Assembly (NCBI RefSeq): GCF_003289945.1
Contig: NZ_QMBP01000003.1
Span: 310,001 to 374,000 of the forward strand
Direction: 5' to 3'
Source of the DNA: Mesorhizobium hawassense
Lineage (GTDB): Bacteria > Pseudomonadota > Alphaproteobacteria > Rhizobiales > Rhizobiaceae
DNA: 64,000 bases
In this document: positions 47,494-55,645 of the stretch, one piece after another
Numbering within the stretch: the stretch's first letter is position 1
How the letters are laid out: the number at the start of each line of letters is the position of its first letter
Made by a program: the position numbers and the translations under genes
The notes under the pieces: generated by a model
The model's input: the letters and a program-made list of their open reading frames with translations, nothing else
Told to the model about the DNA's origin: nothing
The model's database searches: none

Positions 47494-47514
47494 ACCGCCC
47501 CGCCGCGATTAACC

Positions 47515-47883
47515 TCACTGCGCCGGCACCTTGTCCAGAAACCCGGTGACGCTCTTCAGGCGGCCATCCTCGATGACGCCGATGTCGGTGCCTTCGATAA
47601 CGGACTCGACACCTTCCGGCCCGAGATTCCACGAGAAGCGGATGCGGTCGGCAAAGCCGTCGGGCTCACCCTTCAGCGAGAAACGGAAGCCGGCAAAGCG
47701 CTGCTGCACGCCGTCAATCAGCGCTGCGATGCCGTCATGGCCATCGCCCTGCATGACCGGGTCGCGATAGCTGACATCGCTGGTGAAGGCCGCTTCGAGC
47801 AGGGCCTTGCGGCGAGTCGCATCGCTCTCGTTCCAGGCGGTGATGTAGTTGCGGGCGATCGTGTTGAGGTCGGTCATTGTCAT
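47515..47883 (-). CDS. SnoaL/NTF2-like protein
   Basis: A 122-residue protein with the cone-shaped NTF2-like fold expected from NTIARNYITAWNESDATRRK, the SDVSYRDPVMQGDGHDGIAA strand-helix block, and the ending GRLKSVTGFLDKVP. Such proteins are small-molecule isomerases, hydrolases or binding proteins. The function cannot be fixed here. It lies between xylB and xylA but on the opposite strand, so it is not part of their transcript. Confidence 0.8.
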   Translation of the reverse strand: MTMTDLNTIARNYITAWNESDATRRKALLEAAFTSDVSYRDPVMQGDGHDGIAALIDGVQQRFAGFRFSLKGEPDGFADRIRFSWNLGPEGVESVIEGTDIGVIEDGRLKSVTGFLDKVPAQ

Positions 47884-47988
47884 CTTCCTTCGTTGGATCG
47901 TTTCGACATGACCGTTTTCGCCTCACGAAAGAGCGAAACCAATTACGCCTGAGGTAATCGGGCGAAGAACTCGGAGAGGAAGGACAAG

Positions 47989-49314
47989 ATGAGCAGCGGA
48001 TTTTTCGGCGACATCCAGACAATCAAGTATGAGGGGCCGGATTCGACCAATCCGCTGGCCTATCGGTTCTACAATCCCGACGAGGTCGTCGCAGGCAAGC
48101 GGCTGGAAGACCATCTGCGCTTCGCCGTGGCTTATTGGCATTCCTTTGCCTGGCCGGGCGGCGATCCGTTCGGCGGCCAGACGTTCGACCGGCCGTGGTT
48201 CGCCAAGCCGGGCGGGATCGACACGATGGAACTGGCCAAGCTCAAGGCCGACGTCGCCTTCGAGATGTTCTCGCTGCTCGGTGCGCCTTATTTCTGTTTC
48301 CACGACGCCGATGTACGCCCCGAAGGCAAGGATTTCTCCGAAAGTGCCGCGCGCCTCGACGAGATCGCGGATTACTTCGCCGAGAAGATGAAGAAGACCG
48401 GCGTGAAGCTGCTCTGGGGCACGGCTAACCTGTTCTCGCATCGCCGTTTCATGTCGGGCGCGGCCACCAATCCCGATCCGGACGTGTTCGCGTATGCGGC
48501 GGCGACGGTGAAGAAGTGCATCGACGTCACCAAGAAGCTGAAGGGCGAGAATTATGTGCTGTGGGGCGGGCGCGAGGGCTATGAGACGCTGCTCAACACC
48601 GACCTCGCCCGCGAGCAGGAGCAGGCCGGACGCTTCCTCAACCTCGTCGTCGATTACAAGCACAAGATCGGCTTCAAGGGCACGATCCTGATCGAGCCGA
48701 AGCCGCAGGAGCCGACCAAGCACCAATACGACTATGACGTCGCCACGGTGTACGGCTTCCTCAAGCGCTTCGGGCTGGAGAAGGAGGTAAAACTCAACAT
48801 CGAGCAGGGTCACGCGATCCTGGCCGGCCATTCCTTCGAGCATGAGCTGGCCCTGGCCAATGCTTTGGGCGTCTTCGGTTCCATCGACATGAACCGCAAC
48901 GACTACCAGTCCGGCTGGGACACCGACCAGTTCCCCAACAACGTGCCGGAAATGGCGCTGGCCTATTACCAGGTCCTGCAAGGCGGTGGCTTCAAGACCG
49001 GCGGCACCAATTTCGACGCCAAGCTACGGCGCCAGTCCCTCGATCCGGAAGACCTGCTGATCGGTCATATCGGCGGCATGGATGCCTGCGCGCGCGGCCT
49101 CAAGGCGGCGGCGAAGATGATCGAGGACAAGGCGCTGTCCGGCCCGCTCGCCGAGCGCTATGCCGGCTGGAACACCGCCGAAGGCAAGGCGATGCTTGCC
49201 GGCAAGCGCACGCTGGAGGAGATCGCGGAACGCGTGGTGAAGAAGAAGATCGAGCCGCAACCGCGCTCCGGCCGGCAGGAGCTGCTCGAAAACATCGTCA
49301 ACCGCTACGTCTGA
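47989..49314 (+). CDS. xylA: Xylose isomerase
   Basis: A 441-residue class II xylose isomerase converting D-xylose to D-xylulose. Conserved regions include [26 protein letters not shown] (catalytic His), [15 protein letters not shown], the metal-binding [16 protein letters not shown] and [11 protein letters not shown], plus the [20 protein letters not shown] segment. The family's class II N-terminal extension is present. A GAGAGGAAGGAC site precedes the ATG. Together with xylB it completes the route to xylulose 5-phosphate. Confidence 0.96.
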   Translation: MSSGFFGDIQTIKYEGPDSTNPLAYRFYNPDEVVAGKRLEDHLRFAVAYWHSFAWPGGDPFGGQTFDRPWFAKPGGIDTMELAKLKADVAFEMFSLLGAPYFCFHDADVRPEGKDFSESAARLDEIADYFAEKMKKTGVKLLWGTANLFSHRRFMSGAATNPDPDVFAYAAATVKKCIDVTKKLKGENYVLWGGREGYETLLNTDLAREQEQAGRFLNLVVDYKHKIGFKGTILIEPKPQEPTKHQYDYDVATVYGFLKRFGLEKEVKLNIEQGHAILAGHSFEHELALANALGVFGSIDMNRNDYQSGWDTDQFPNNVPEMALAYYQVLQGGGFKTGGTNFDAKLRRQSLDPEDLLIGHIGGMDACARGLKAAAKMIEDKALSGPLAERYAGWNTAEGKAMLAGKRTLEEIAERVVKKKIEPQPRSGRQELLENIVNRYV

Positions 49315-49547
49315 AATCCGATCGGTGCACAGAAATCTGGCGCGTGCGGCCAGCAAGCCGCCGCGGCATTCTCTTATCGACAGCGCAAAGGCACGCCGGG
49401 AATCGCGTTGCCGCGATTTGCGAGCGGCTGACAAAACTTTGCCCCGCGCCGCCCCTCAATGACCTCGTTCTTGCCTTCAAACAGCCGTCACGGATCTCGT
49501 ATAAACATGGCTCCTGTGGCGGGTGAAGAAGAAGGAGGCGAACCGAT

Positions 49548-49751
49548 ATGCAGCACGAACGCGAAATCGACGCCCTGCTCTCTCCAAGCGAGGCTGGCTC
49601 GATCATCGACCGGTTGATGGCGCTGCCGCACTCGAAAGACAGCGCCCGCAAGACAAATGAATGGGATCGCGCGGTCGCCGCGCGGTTGGAAACGGCGCTA
49701 GCCAAGAGCATGCGCTCGCGCATTGTGAACGAAAATCGCGACGCCGCCTGA
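49548..49751 (+). CDS. Small hypothetical protein (67 aa)
   Basis: A 67-residue, highly charged, probably helical protein without signal or membrane segment (starts MQHEREIDALLSPSEAGS, ends RSRIVNENRDAA). It has an excellent ribosome site, GAAGGAGGCGAACCGAT, just before the ATG, which is the main reason to accept it. I do not recognise a family. It stands alone between xylA and the HAD hydrolase gene. Confidence 0.65.
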   Translation: MQHEREIDALLSPSEAGSIIDRLMALPHSKDSARKTNEWDRAVAARLETALAKSMRSRIVNENRDAA

Positions 49752-49814
49752 TTCTTCCTTGGCCTGATTCTTCAGTGGTTTGACGAACGGAGACTGTTTC
49801 TCCATCCTTCATCG

Positions 49815-50612
49815 ATGATACGCGCGGTGCTGCTCGACCTTCTGGGTGTCGTCTACGATGGCGACGCCCAGATAGCGGGTGCCGCCGAGGCCATCGGGCG
49901 TCTGCGCGAAGCAGGCTTGCCGTTTCGCTTCGTCAGCAACACGACACGCTCGCCGCGCAGCGCGATCCTAGCGCAACTTGCCGCAATGGGCATAGAGGTC
50001 GCCGAGGAGGAACTGCTGACGCCGGCGCGCGCCGCCGTCGAATGGCTGCGCAAGCATGACCGCCAGCCGCATCTGCTCGTCCATCCCGACCTTGAGGTCG
50101 AGTTCTCCGGGCTGGAAGGCGGAAGCAGGCGAGCCGTCGTCATCGGTGACGCCGGCGAGGCCTTCGACTATGCCAGTCTCAACCGGGCTTTCCGCGAACT
50201 GGTCGCCGGCGCCGACTTCGTCGCGCTTGCCGTCAACCGCACCTTCAAGGATGCCGACGGACAGCTCAGCCTCGACGCCGGCGCCTTCGTCGCGGCGCTC
50301 GAGTTCGCCAGTGGCCGAACCCCGCTCGTGCTCGGCAAGCCGTCGCCGGATTTCTTCCTCTCGGCGCTTGCCGGCTTGAACTGTCCTGCGACCGATTCGG
50401 TCATGGTTGGCGACGATGCCGAGAGCGATGTCGCCGGCGCCTTGCGCGCCGGGCTTGGCGCGGCGCTGCTTGTGCGGACCGGCAAGTATCGGCCCAAGGA
50501 TGAAGCTCGTTTCAATCCGGCGCCGACAGCCGTGGTCGATGATCTTGCCGGCGCGACCGACTGGATACTTAAAGCGCGTCGCGCTGAAACGGATTCAGGC
50601 GACGCGCTTTAA
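49815..50612 (+). CDS. HAD-family phosphatase of the LHPP/TIGR01458 type
   Basis: A 265-residue haloacid dehalogenase-family hydrolase with a type II cap. Motif I is LLDLLGVVYDG: the nucleophile Asp is present, but the usual second Asp of DxD is replaced by Leu, close to DISGVLY in LHPP. Motif II is FVSNTTRSP, the motif III Lys is in VLGKPSP, and motif IV is MVGDDAESDVAGA. Substrates of relatives include phosphohistidine, phospholysine and pyrophosphate. The last codons and stop lie within a 15-base-pair repeat hairpin, which may have replaced the original C-terminus. Confidence 0.85.
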   Translation: MIRAVLLDLLGVVYDGDAQIAGAAEAIGRLREAGLPFRFVSNTTRSPRSAILAQLAAMGIEVAEEELLTPARAAVEWLRKHDRQPHLLVHPDLEVEFSGLEGGSRRAVVIGDAGEAFDYASLNRAFRELVAGADFVALAVNRTFKDADGQLSLDAGAFVAALEFASGRTPLVLGKPSPDFFLSALAGLNCPATDSVMVGDDAESDVAGALRAGLGAALLVRTGKYRPKDEARFNPAPTAVVDDLAGATDWILKARRAETDSGDAL

Positions 50613-50672
50613 GTCTTTGTTTGATGCATGTCGTTGTCCCAAAACCGCTTCGCACTTTTGGGCAACATGCAT
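50568..50672. repeat. Rhizobial double-hairpin repeat overlapping two gene ends
   Basis: The first hairpin has a perfect 15-base-pair stem, CTTAAAGCGCGTCGC with GCGACGCGCTTTAAG (50568-50613), and an inner CTGAA/TTCAG pair. The second is TGCATGT...CCCAAAA with TTTTGGG..ACATGCA (about 50621-50669). This composite is a common dispersed element in Mesorhizobium-like genomes. It overlaps the 3' end of the HAD phosphatase gene and abuts the stop of the convergent regulator gene, so it can terminate both. Confidence 0.8.
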
Positions 50673-51652
50673 TAGCCGCGCCGCAGCCTGACCGGCGCTT
50701 CGCCGAAGGCCCTGGAGAAGGCCCTGGAGAAGGCCGCCGCGGAGGAGAACCCCGTTCGCCCGGCAATATCCGCCATGGCAATGCGCGTATCGACCACCAG
50801 GCGACGGGCGGCGCTGAGGCGCAGCCGCAGATAGTAGGCGCCCGGCGTCTCGCCGATCGACTTGCGAAAAATGCTTTCCAGCGTCCTTGCCGTGACGCCG
50901 GCGCGTTTTGCCACCGCGTCTATGGTGAGCGGCTGGTCGACATGCGCTTCCATCAGCCGGATCGCCTGGGCAAGGCGCGGATCGTAGCCGTCGAGACGGC
51001 CGAGCGAGACCAGCGGCTGCGCGTCGGTCGCGGCGCGCGCCTGGTCGTAGATGAAGACGCTCGCCACATCGAGGGCGGCGGCCATTCCCAGCCTTGTGCG
51101 GACCAGGTGCAGCATCAGGTCGAAGGTCGGCGAGGCGCCGCCGGAGGTGAAGACCGGTCCGTCGATGACATAGCGGTCCGGCCGCACGTCGACACCCGGG
51201 AAGGCGGCGGAGAAATCCTCCATGTCCTCCCAATGCGTGGTGGCGCTGCGGCCTTCGAGCAGCCCGGCGCGCGCCACCAGCCAGGTGCCGGCCTCGACGC
51301 CGCCGCAGGCGCGGGCCGCACGCGCCGCGCGGCGCAAACCGGCAAGCAGCGCCGACGTGGCGTAGTTCTGCGTGCCGAAGCCGGCGACCACGACCAGCAT
51401 GTCGGTCGGTTCGGCGGCATCGAAGCGGCCGCTGACCGCAACCGGCAGACCGCAGGTGGTGACCGGCGCCTCGCCGGTGACCGAGACCAGCTTGAAATCG
51501 AACAATGTCTCGCCGGAGATGCGGTTGGCGGCGCGCAACGGGTCGACGGCCGAAGCCACGCACATGATCGAGGAGCCCGAGAACACAAGGAACGTCACCT
51601 TGAGAGTCTCGTGCTCGGCGCGAAAGATGCTCGGCTTTTCGCTTTTGATCAT
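50672..51652 (-). CDS. GlxA/CdhR-type AraC-family regulator
   Basis: A 326-residue regulator with an N-terminal DJ-1/PfpI-like domain (about residues 18-185, including VVVAGFGTQNYATSA and GGVEAGTWLVARAGLLEGRS) and a C-terminal AraC helix-turn-helix pair (IDAVAKRAGVTARTLESIFR and ADIAGRTGFSSAAAFSRAF). Regulators of this build control choline, glycine betaine and carnitine catabolism. It diverges from the carnitine-cluster genes, so by position and domain order it probably activates them in response to carnitine, as CdhR does in Pseudomonas. Confidence 0.88.
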   Translation of the reverse strand: MIKSEKPSIFRAEHETLKVTFLVFSGSSIMCVASAVDPLRAANRISGETLFDFKLVSVTGEAPVTTCGLPVAVSGRFDAAEPTDMLVVVAGFGTQNYATSALLAGLRRAARAARACGGVEAGTWLVARAGLLEGRSATTHWEDMEDFSAAFPGVDVRPDRYVIDGPVFTSGGASPTFDLMLHLVRTRLGMAAALDVASVFIYDQARAATDAQPLVSLGRLDGYDPRLAQAIRLMEAHVDQPLTIDAVAKRAGVTARTLESIFRKSIGETPGAYYLRLRLSAARRLVVDTRIAMADIAGRTGFSSAAAFSRAFSRAFGEAPVRLRRG

Positions 51653-51730
51653 GGAGGCTTCGTAAAACGCAAAACAGTTTCCCGCAAGTCGGTCATTCTA
51701 GAGGCCTGATCGAATTTGGGAGGAGAAACC

Positions 51731-52654
51731 ATGCCGCTTGCGATGAACCGCGAGGTTTTCATTACCTGTGCCGTGACCGGCTCCGGCGGCACGCAGGACC
51801 GCAGTCCGCATGTGCCACGCTCGCCCAAGCAGATCGCTGATTCGGCGATCGACGCGGCCAAGGCGGGCGCCGCCATCGTCCATTGCCATGTCCGCGACCC
51901 CGAGACCGGCAAGCCTCGGCGTGACGTGCATCTCTACCGCGAAGTGACCGAGCGCATCCGCGACGCCAATATCGACGTGGTGCTCAACCTCACCGCCGGC
52001 ATGGGCGGCGACATGGTGTTCGGCTCGACCGAGGCACCGCTGCCCTTGAACGAAAAGGGCACTGACATGGGTGGCGCCACCAACCGCATGGAGCATGTCC
52101 GGCAGTGCCTGCCGGAGATCTGCACGCTGGATTGCGGCACGATGAACTTCAACGAGGCCGATTACGTCATGACCAACCCGCCCGGCATGCTGCGCGCCAT
52201 GGGCGGCATGATGACGGCGCTGGGTGTCAAGCCCGAGATCGAGGCGTTCGACACCGGCCATCTGTGGTTCGCCAAGCAGCTGGTCGAGGAAAAGGTGCTC
52301 AACGCCGACGCGCTGGTGCAGCTCTGCATGGGCGTGCCGTGGGGCGCGCCGGACGACCTCAACACCTTCATGGCGATGGTCAACAACGTGCCCTCGACCT
52401 GGAACTGGTCGGCCTTCTCGATCGGCCGCAACCAGATGGCTTATGCCGCGGCGGCCGTGCTTGCCGGCGGCAATGTCCGCGTCGGCCTGGAAGACAATCT
52501 GTGGCTCGACAAGGGCGTGCTGGCGACCAACGCGCAGCTCGTCGAGCGCGCCGCCAGCATCGTCACCAATCTCGGCGCCCGCATCCTCGGGCCGGAGGAA
52601 GTGCGCAAGAAGCTCAACCTCACCAAACGGGCACCGCTCGCCGCAGCTGCATAA
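51731..52654 (+). CDS. Beta-keto acid cleavage enzyme (BKACE), probable dehydrocarnitine cleavage
   Basis: A 307-residue zinc enzyme of the BKACE (DUF849) family. It shows the metal motif VHCHVRDPETGKP near residue 50, FITCAVTGSGG at the start, LDCGTMNF, the FDTGHLWFAKQL segment and GNVRVGLEDNLWLDKGVLAT. With acetyl-CoA such enzymes split 3-dehydrocarnitine into betainyl-CoA and acetoacetate. L-carnitine dehydrogenase is encoded two genes downstream, which supports this substrate. The ATG at 51731 follows GGGAGGAGAAACC. It opens the six-gene operon. Confidence 0.9.
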   Translation: MPLAMNREVFITCAVTGSGGTQDRSPHVPRSPKQIADSAIDAAKAGAAIVHCHVRDPETGKPRRDVHLYREVTERIRDANIDVVLNLTAGMGGDMVFGSTEAPLPLNEKGTDMGGATNRMEHVRQCLPEICTLDCGTMNFNEADYVMTNPPGMLRAMGGMMTALGVKPEIEAFDTGHLWFAKQLVEEKVLNADALVQLCMGVPWGAPDDLNTFMAMVNNVPSTWNWSAFSIGRNQMAYAAAAVLAGGNVRVGLEDNLWLDKGVLATNAQLVERAASIVTNLGARILGPEEVRKKLNLTKRAPLAAAA

Positions 52655-52667
52655 AGCGGGGTTGAAG

Positions 52668-53291
52668 ATGACCACCGTCAAATTCACCGCGATGAAGGAC
52701 GGCGACAGGCAAGACTACGAGTTCCTGACCGCCCATGAGATCGACTATGCCGCCAAGACCGGCGAGCGGCTGCTGGATGCGCTGGTGCAGCTCGACGAAG
52801 GCCTGTCCGGCTACAAGATCACCCGGCTCGGCCATTCGCTGCAGGCGGCAACGCGCGCCTGGCGTGACGGCGCCGACACCGACTGGATCGCCTGCACGCT
52901 GCTGCACGACATCGGCGACATCTACGCGCCCTACAATCACGACGAATATGCCGCTTCGATCCTGAAACCCTTCGTGCGCGAGCAATGCACTTGGGTGGTG
53001 GAAAAGCACGGCGACTTCCAGCGCCTCTATTACGCGCACCATGTCGGTGGCAACCGGCATGCCCGCGACCGCTTCGCCGGCCATCCTTATTTCGACGACT
53101 GCGACCAGTTCTGCGAGCGCTGGGACCAGTCGAGCTTCGACCCCGACTACGAGACGCTGCCGATCGCCTTCTTCCGGCCCTTCGTGCTCGAAGTGTTCGC
53201 CCGCAAGGCCTACGACCCGGCGGTGATCCGCGCCGGCGAGCGCGTGGCCCTCACCGATCCTGATACAGCCAAGACGAGAACCGGAGCCTGA
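52668..53291 (+). CDS. HD-domain protein of the PhnZ-like class
   Basis: A 207-residue HD-fold metalloprotein. Visible metal ligands are His56 (KITRLGHSLQAA), His80-Asp81 (CTLLHDIGD), His91, His114 and His124/125 (YYAHHVGG). The spacing from His56 to His80 and the ITRLGHSLQAA block recall PhnZ and related mixed-valent diiron oxygenases more than nucleotide phosphohydrolases. It lies 13 bases after the BKACE gene and 2 before L-carnitine dehydrogenase, a constant place in rhizobial carnitine operons as far as I know. The reaction is unknown; an oxygenase or a hydrolase acting on a quaternary amine are both possible. Confidence 0.72.
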   Translation: MTTVKFTAMKDGDRQDYEFLTAHEIDYAAKTGERLLDALVQLDEGLSGYKITRLGHSLQAATRAWRDGADTDWIACTLLHDIGDIYAPYNHDEYAASILKPFVREQCTWVVEKHGDFQRLYYAHHVGGNRHARDRFAGHPYFDDCDQFCERWDQSSFDPDYETLPIAFFRPFVLEVFARKAYDPAVIRAGERVALTDPDTAKTRTGA

Positions 53292-53293
53292 CC

Positions 53294-54418
53294 ATGAGCA
53301 TCATCAACAAGGCGGCCGCCATCGGCGGCGGTGTCATCGGCGCCGGCTGGGTTGCGCGGCTGCTGCTCAACGGCATCGACGTCTCGATCTTCGATCCGGA
53401 TCCGGAAGCGTCGCGCAAGGTGGGTGAAGTGATGAAGGGCGCGCGCCGCGCCTACAAGCAGATGCTGCCCGGCGGCCTGCCCAAGGAAGGCAAGCTGACC
53501 TTCGCCAAGACCATCGCCGAAGCGGTGGCCGACGCCGATTTCATCCAGGAGAGCGTGCCGGAGCGGCTCGACCTCAAGCACAAGGTGCTGGCCGAGATCG
53601 ACGCGCATGCGCCGGCCAATGCCATCGTCGGCTCGTCGACCTCCGGCATCAAGCCGACCGACATGCAGGTGGCGATGAAGAAGCATCCCGAGCGGCTGGT
53701 CGTCGGCCATCCGTTCAACCCGGTCTATCTGTTGCCGCTGGTCGAGATCGTCGGCGGCCAGCAGACGTTCCCGGAAGCGATCGAGGTCGCCAAGGAGCTC
53801 TATGCCTCGATCGGCATGAAGCCGGTGGTGGTGCGCAAGGAGATCGAGGCCTTCGTCGGCGACCGCCTGCTCGAAGCCGCATGGCGCGAGGCACTTTGGC
53901 TGGTCAAGGACGGCATCTGCACCGTCGAGGAACTCGACGACATCATGCGCTATTCCTTCGGCCTGCGCTGGGCGCAGATGGGCATGTTCCAGGTCTACCG
54001 CGTCGCCGGCGGCGAGGCCGGCATGCGCCACTTCATGGCGCAGTTCGGACCCTGCCTCAAATGGCCGTGGACCAAGCTGATGGACGTGCCGGAGTTCAAC
54101 GACGAGCTGGTCGACCTGATCGCCACCCAGTCGGACGAGCAGGCGCATGGTCTGTCGATCCGCGAATTGGAGAAGATCCGCGACGACAATCTGGTCGCCA
54201 TCATGGAAGCGCTGTCGAAGCAGAACAAGGGCAAGGGTTGGGGCGCCGGCGCGCTGCACAAGGATTATACCAAGCAGCTCGCCAAGCTGGCGGCGAAGCC
54301 GGCCGCCGCCAAGACCGCCGACAAGGCCGCCAAGCCGGCGAAGAAGGCCGCAAAGCCGGCAAAGGCCGAGAAGTCCGCCAAGACTGACAAGGCGAAAAAG
54401 AGCAAGAAGAAGGGCTGA
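53294..54418 (+). CDS. lcdH: L-carnitine dehydrogenase (3-hydroxyacyl-CoA dehydrogenase fold)
   Basis: An NAD-dependent dehydrogenase of 374 residues that oxidises L-carnitine to 3-dehydrocarnitine. The Rossmann motif is IGGGVIGAGWVARLLLNGID with an acidic FDPDPEA afterwards, which favours NAD. Further blocks are FIQESVPERLDLKHKVLAEI, SSTSGIKPTDMQ, GHPFNPVYLLPLVEIVGG and FVGDRLLEAAWREALWL. Unusually, the last 45 or so residues are an Ala/Lys/Pro-rich tail resembling histone H1 (PAKKAAKPAKAEKSAKTDKA). The thioesterase domain fused to some carnitine dehydrogenases is absent. Confidence 0.9.
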   Translation: MSIINKAAAIGGGVIGAGWVARLLLNGIDVSIFDPDPEASRKVGEVMKGARRAYKQMLPGGLPKEGKLTFAKTIAEAVADADFIQESVPERLDLKHKVLAEIDAHAPANAIVGSSTSGIKPTDMQVAMKKHPERLVVGHPFNPVYLLPLVEIVGGQQTFPEAIEVAKELYASIGMKPVVVRKEIEAFVGDRLLEAAWREALWLVKDGICTVEELDDIMRYSFGLRWAQMGMFQVYRVAGGEAGMRHFMAQFGPCLKWPWTKLMDVPEFNDELVDLIATQSDEQAHGLSIRELEKIRDDNLVAIMEALSKQNKGKGWGAGALHKDYTKQLAKLAAKPAAAKTADKAAKPAKKAAKPAKAEKSAKTDKAKKSKKKG

Positions 54419-54423
54419 GGGCG

Positions 54424-55587
54424 ATGGATTTCGGGCTCTCCGAGGAACAAAAACTCATCGTCGAGACGACGCGCGCCTTCGTCGAGAATGAGCTCTACCC
54501 GCACGAGCGCGAAGTCGAGCGCACCGGCGTGCTGCGCCGCGAGCTGATCGAGGAGATCAAGGCCAAGGCGATCGAGGCCGGCCTCTACGCCGCCAACATG
54601 CCGGCCGATGTGGGTGGCGCGGGCCTCGATACGGTGAGCTGGCTGCTCTACGAAAAGGAACTCGGCCGCGCCAATTACGCGCTGCACTGGACCTGCGTGG
54701 CGCGTCCGTCCAACATCTTGCTCGCCGGCACGCCGGAGCAGCGCGAAAAATATCTCTTCCCCTGCATCCGCGGCGAGAAGTCGGACTGCCTTGCGATGAC
54801 CGAGCCCGGCGCCGGCTCGGATTTGCGCGGCATGAAGGCAACGGCGGTGCAGGACGGCGACGACTGGGTGCTGAACGGCACCAAGCATTTCATCAGCCAC
54901 GCCGACATCGCCGATTTCGCCATCGTGTTCATGGCCTCGGGCGAAGAGGATTCGCCGCGCGGCAAGCGCAAGAAGATCACCGCCTTCTTCGTCGACAAGG
55001 GCACCAAGGGTTTCACGGTGCGCGACGGCTACCGCAATGTCTCGCATCGCGGCTACACAAACTCGATCCTCGAATTCGACGACTGCCGGCTGCCGGCGAG
55101 CCAGGTGCTCGGCGAAGTGCACAAAGGCTTCGACGTCGCCAACTCCTGGCTCGGCGCCACGCGCCTGCAGGTCGGCGCCACCTGCCTCGGCCGCGCCGAG
55201 CGCGCGCTGTCGCACGCCATCGAATATGCCGCGCAGCGCCAGCAGTTCCGTCAGCAGATCGGCAAGTTCCAGGGCGTCTCGTTCAAGCTCGCCGACATGG
55301 CGACGGAGCTGAAAGCCGCCGACCTGATGGTGTTCGAAGCTGGCTGGAAGTACGATCAGGGCACCGTCACCGATCAGGACATGGCCATGGCCAAGCTGAA
55401 GGCCACGGAAATGCTGGCCTACGTCGCCGACGAAGCGATCCAGATCCATGGCGGCATGGGGCTGATGGACGACCTGCCGCTGGAACGCATCTGGCGCGAC
55501 GCGCGAGTCGAGCGCATCTGGGAAGGCACGTCGGAGATTCAGCGACATATTATTTCGCGGGCGTTGCTGCGTCCGTTCGGTGCTTAG
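54424..55587 (+). CDS. Acyl-CoA dehydrogenase, likely for betainyl-type CoA esters
   Basis: A 387-residue flavin acyl-CoA dehydrogenase. It has the FAD/substrate block CLAMTEPGAGSDLRGMKATA, the second signature HISHADIADF, QQFRQQIGKFQGVSFKLADM, and AIQIHGGMGLMDDLPLERIW near the C-terminus, followed by EGTSEIQRHIISRALL. It starts 5 bases after the carnitine dehydrogenase stop. Next to a CoA ligase and a CaiD-type hydratase it probably converts gamma-butyrobetainyl-CoA to crotonobetainyl-CoA, the CaiA-type reaction in reverse. The substrate is inferred from context. Confidence 0.88.
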   Translation: MDFGLSEEQKLIVETTRAFVENELYPHEREVERTGVLRRELIEEIKAKAIEAGLYAANMPADVGGAGLDTVSWLLYEKELGRANYALHWTCVARPSNILLAGTPEQREKYLFPCIRGEKSDCLAMTEPGAGSDLRGMKATAVQDGDDWVLNGTKHFISHADIADFAIVFMASGEEDSPRGKRKKITAFFVDKGTKGFTVRDGYRNVSHRGYTNSILEFDDCRLPASQVLGEVHKGFDVANSWLGATRLQVGATCLGRAERALSHAIEYAAQRQQFRQQIGKFQGVSFKLADMATELKAADLMVFEAGWKYDQGTVTDQDMAMAKLKATEMLAYVADEAIQIHGGMGLMDDLPLERIWRDARVERIWEGTSEIQRHIISRALLRPFGA

Positions 55588-55635
55588 AGCATGATGGGCC
55601 AAAGCCAGGATCCGGCTTTGGACAGGATCATGCTC
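55587..55635. repeat. Palindromic element between the acyl-CoA dehydrogenase and ligase genes
   Basis: A two-part stem, GAGCATGAT with ATCATGCTC outside and CCAAAGCC with GGCTTTGG inside, begins at the last base of the dehydrogenase stop. It matches the form of a common rhizobial dispersed palindrome. Located inside an operon, it may lower expression of the two downstream genes. Confidence 0.75.
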
Positions 55636-55645
55636 AAACGAAAAG

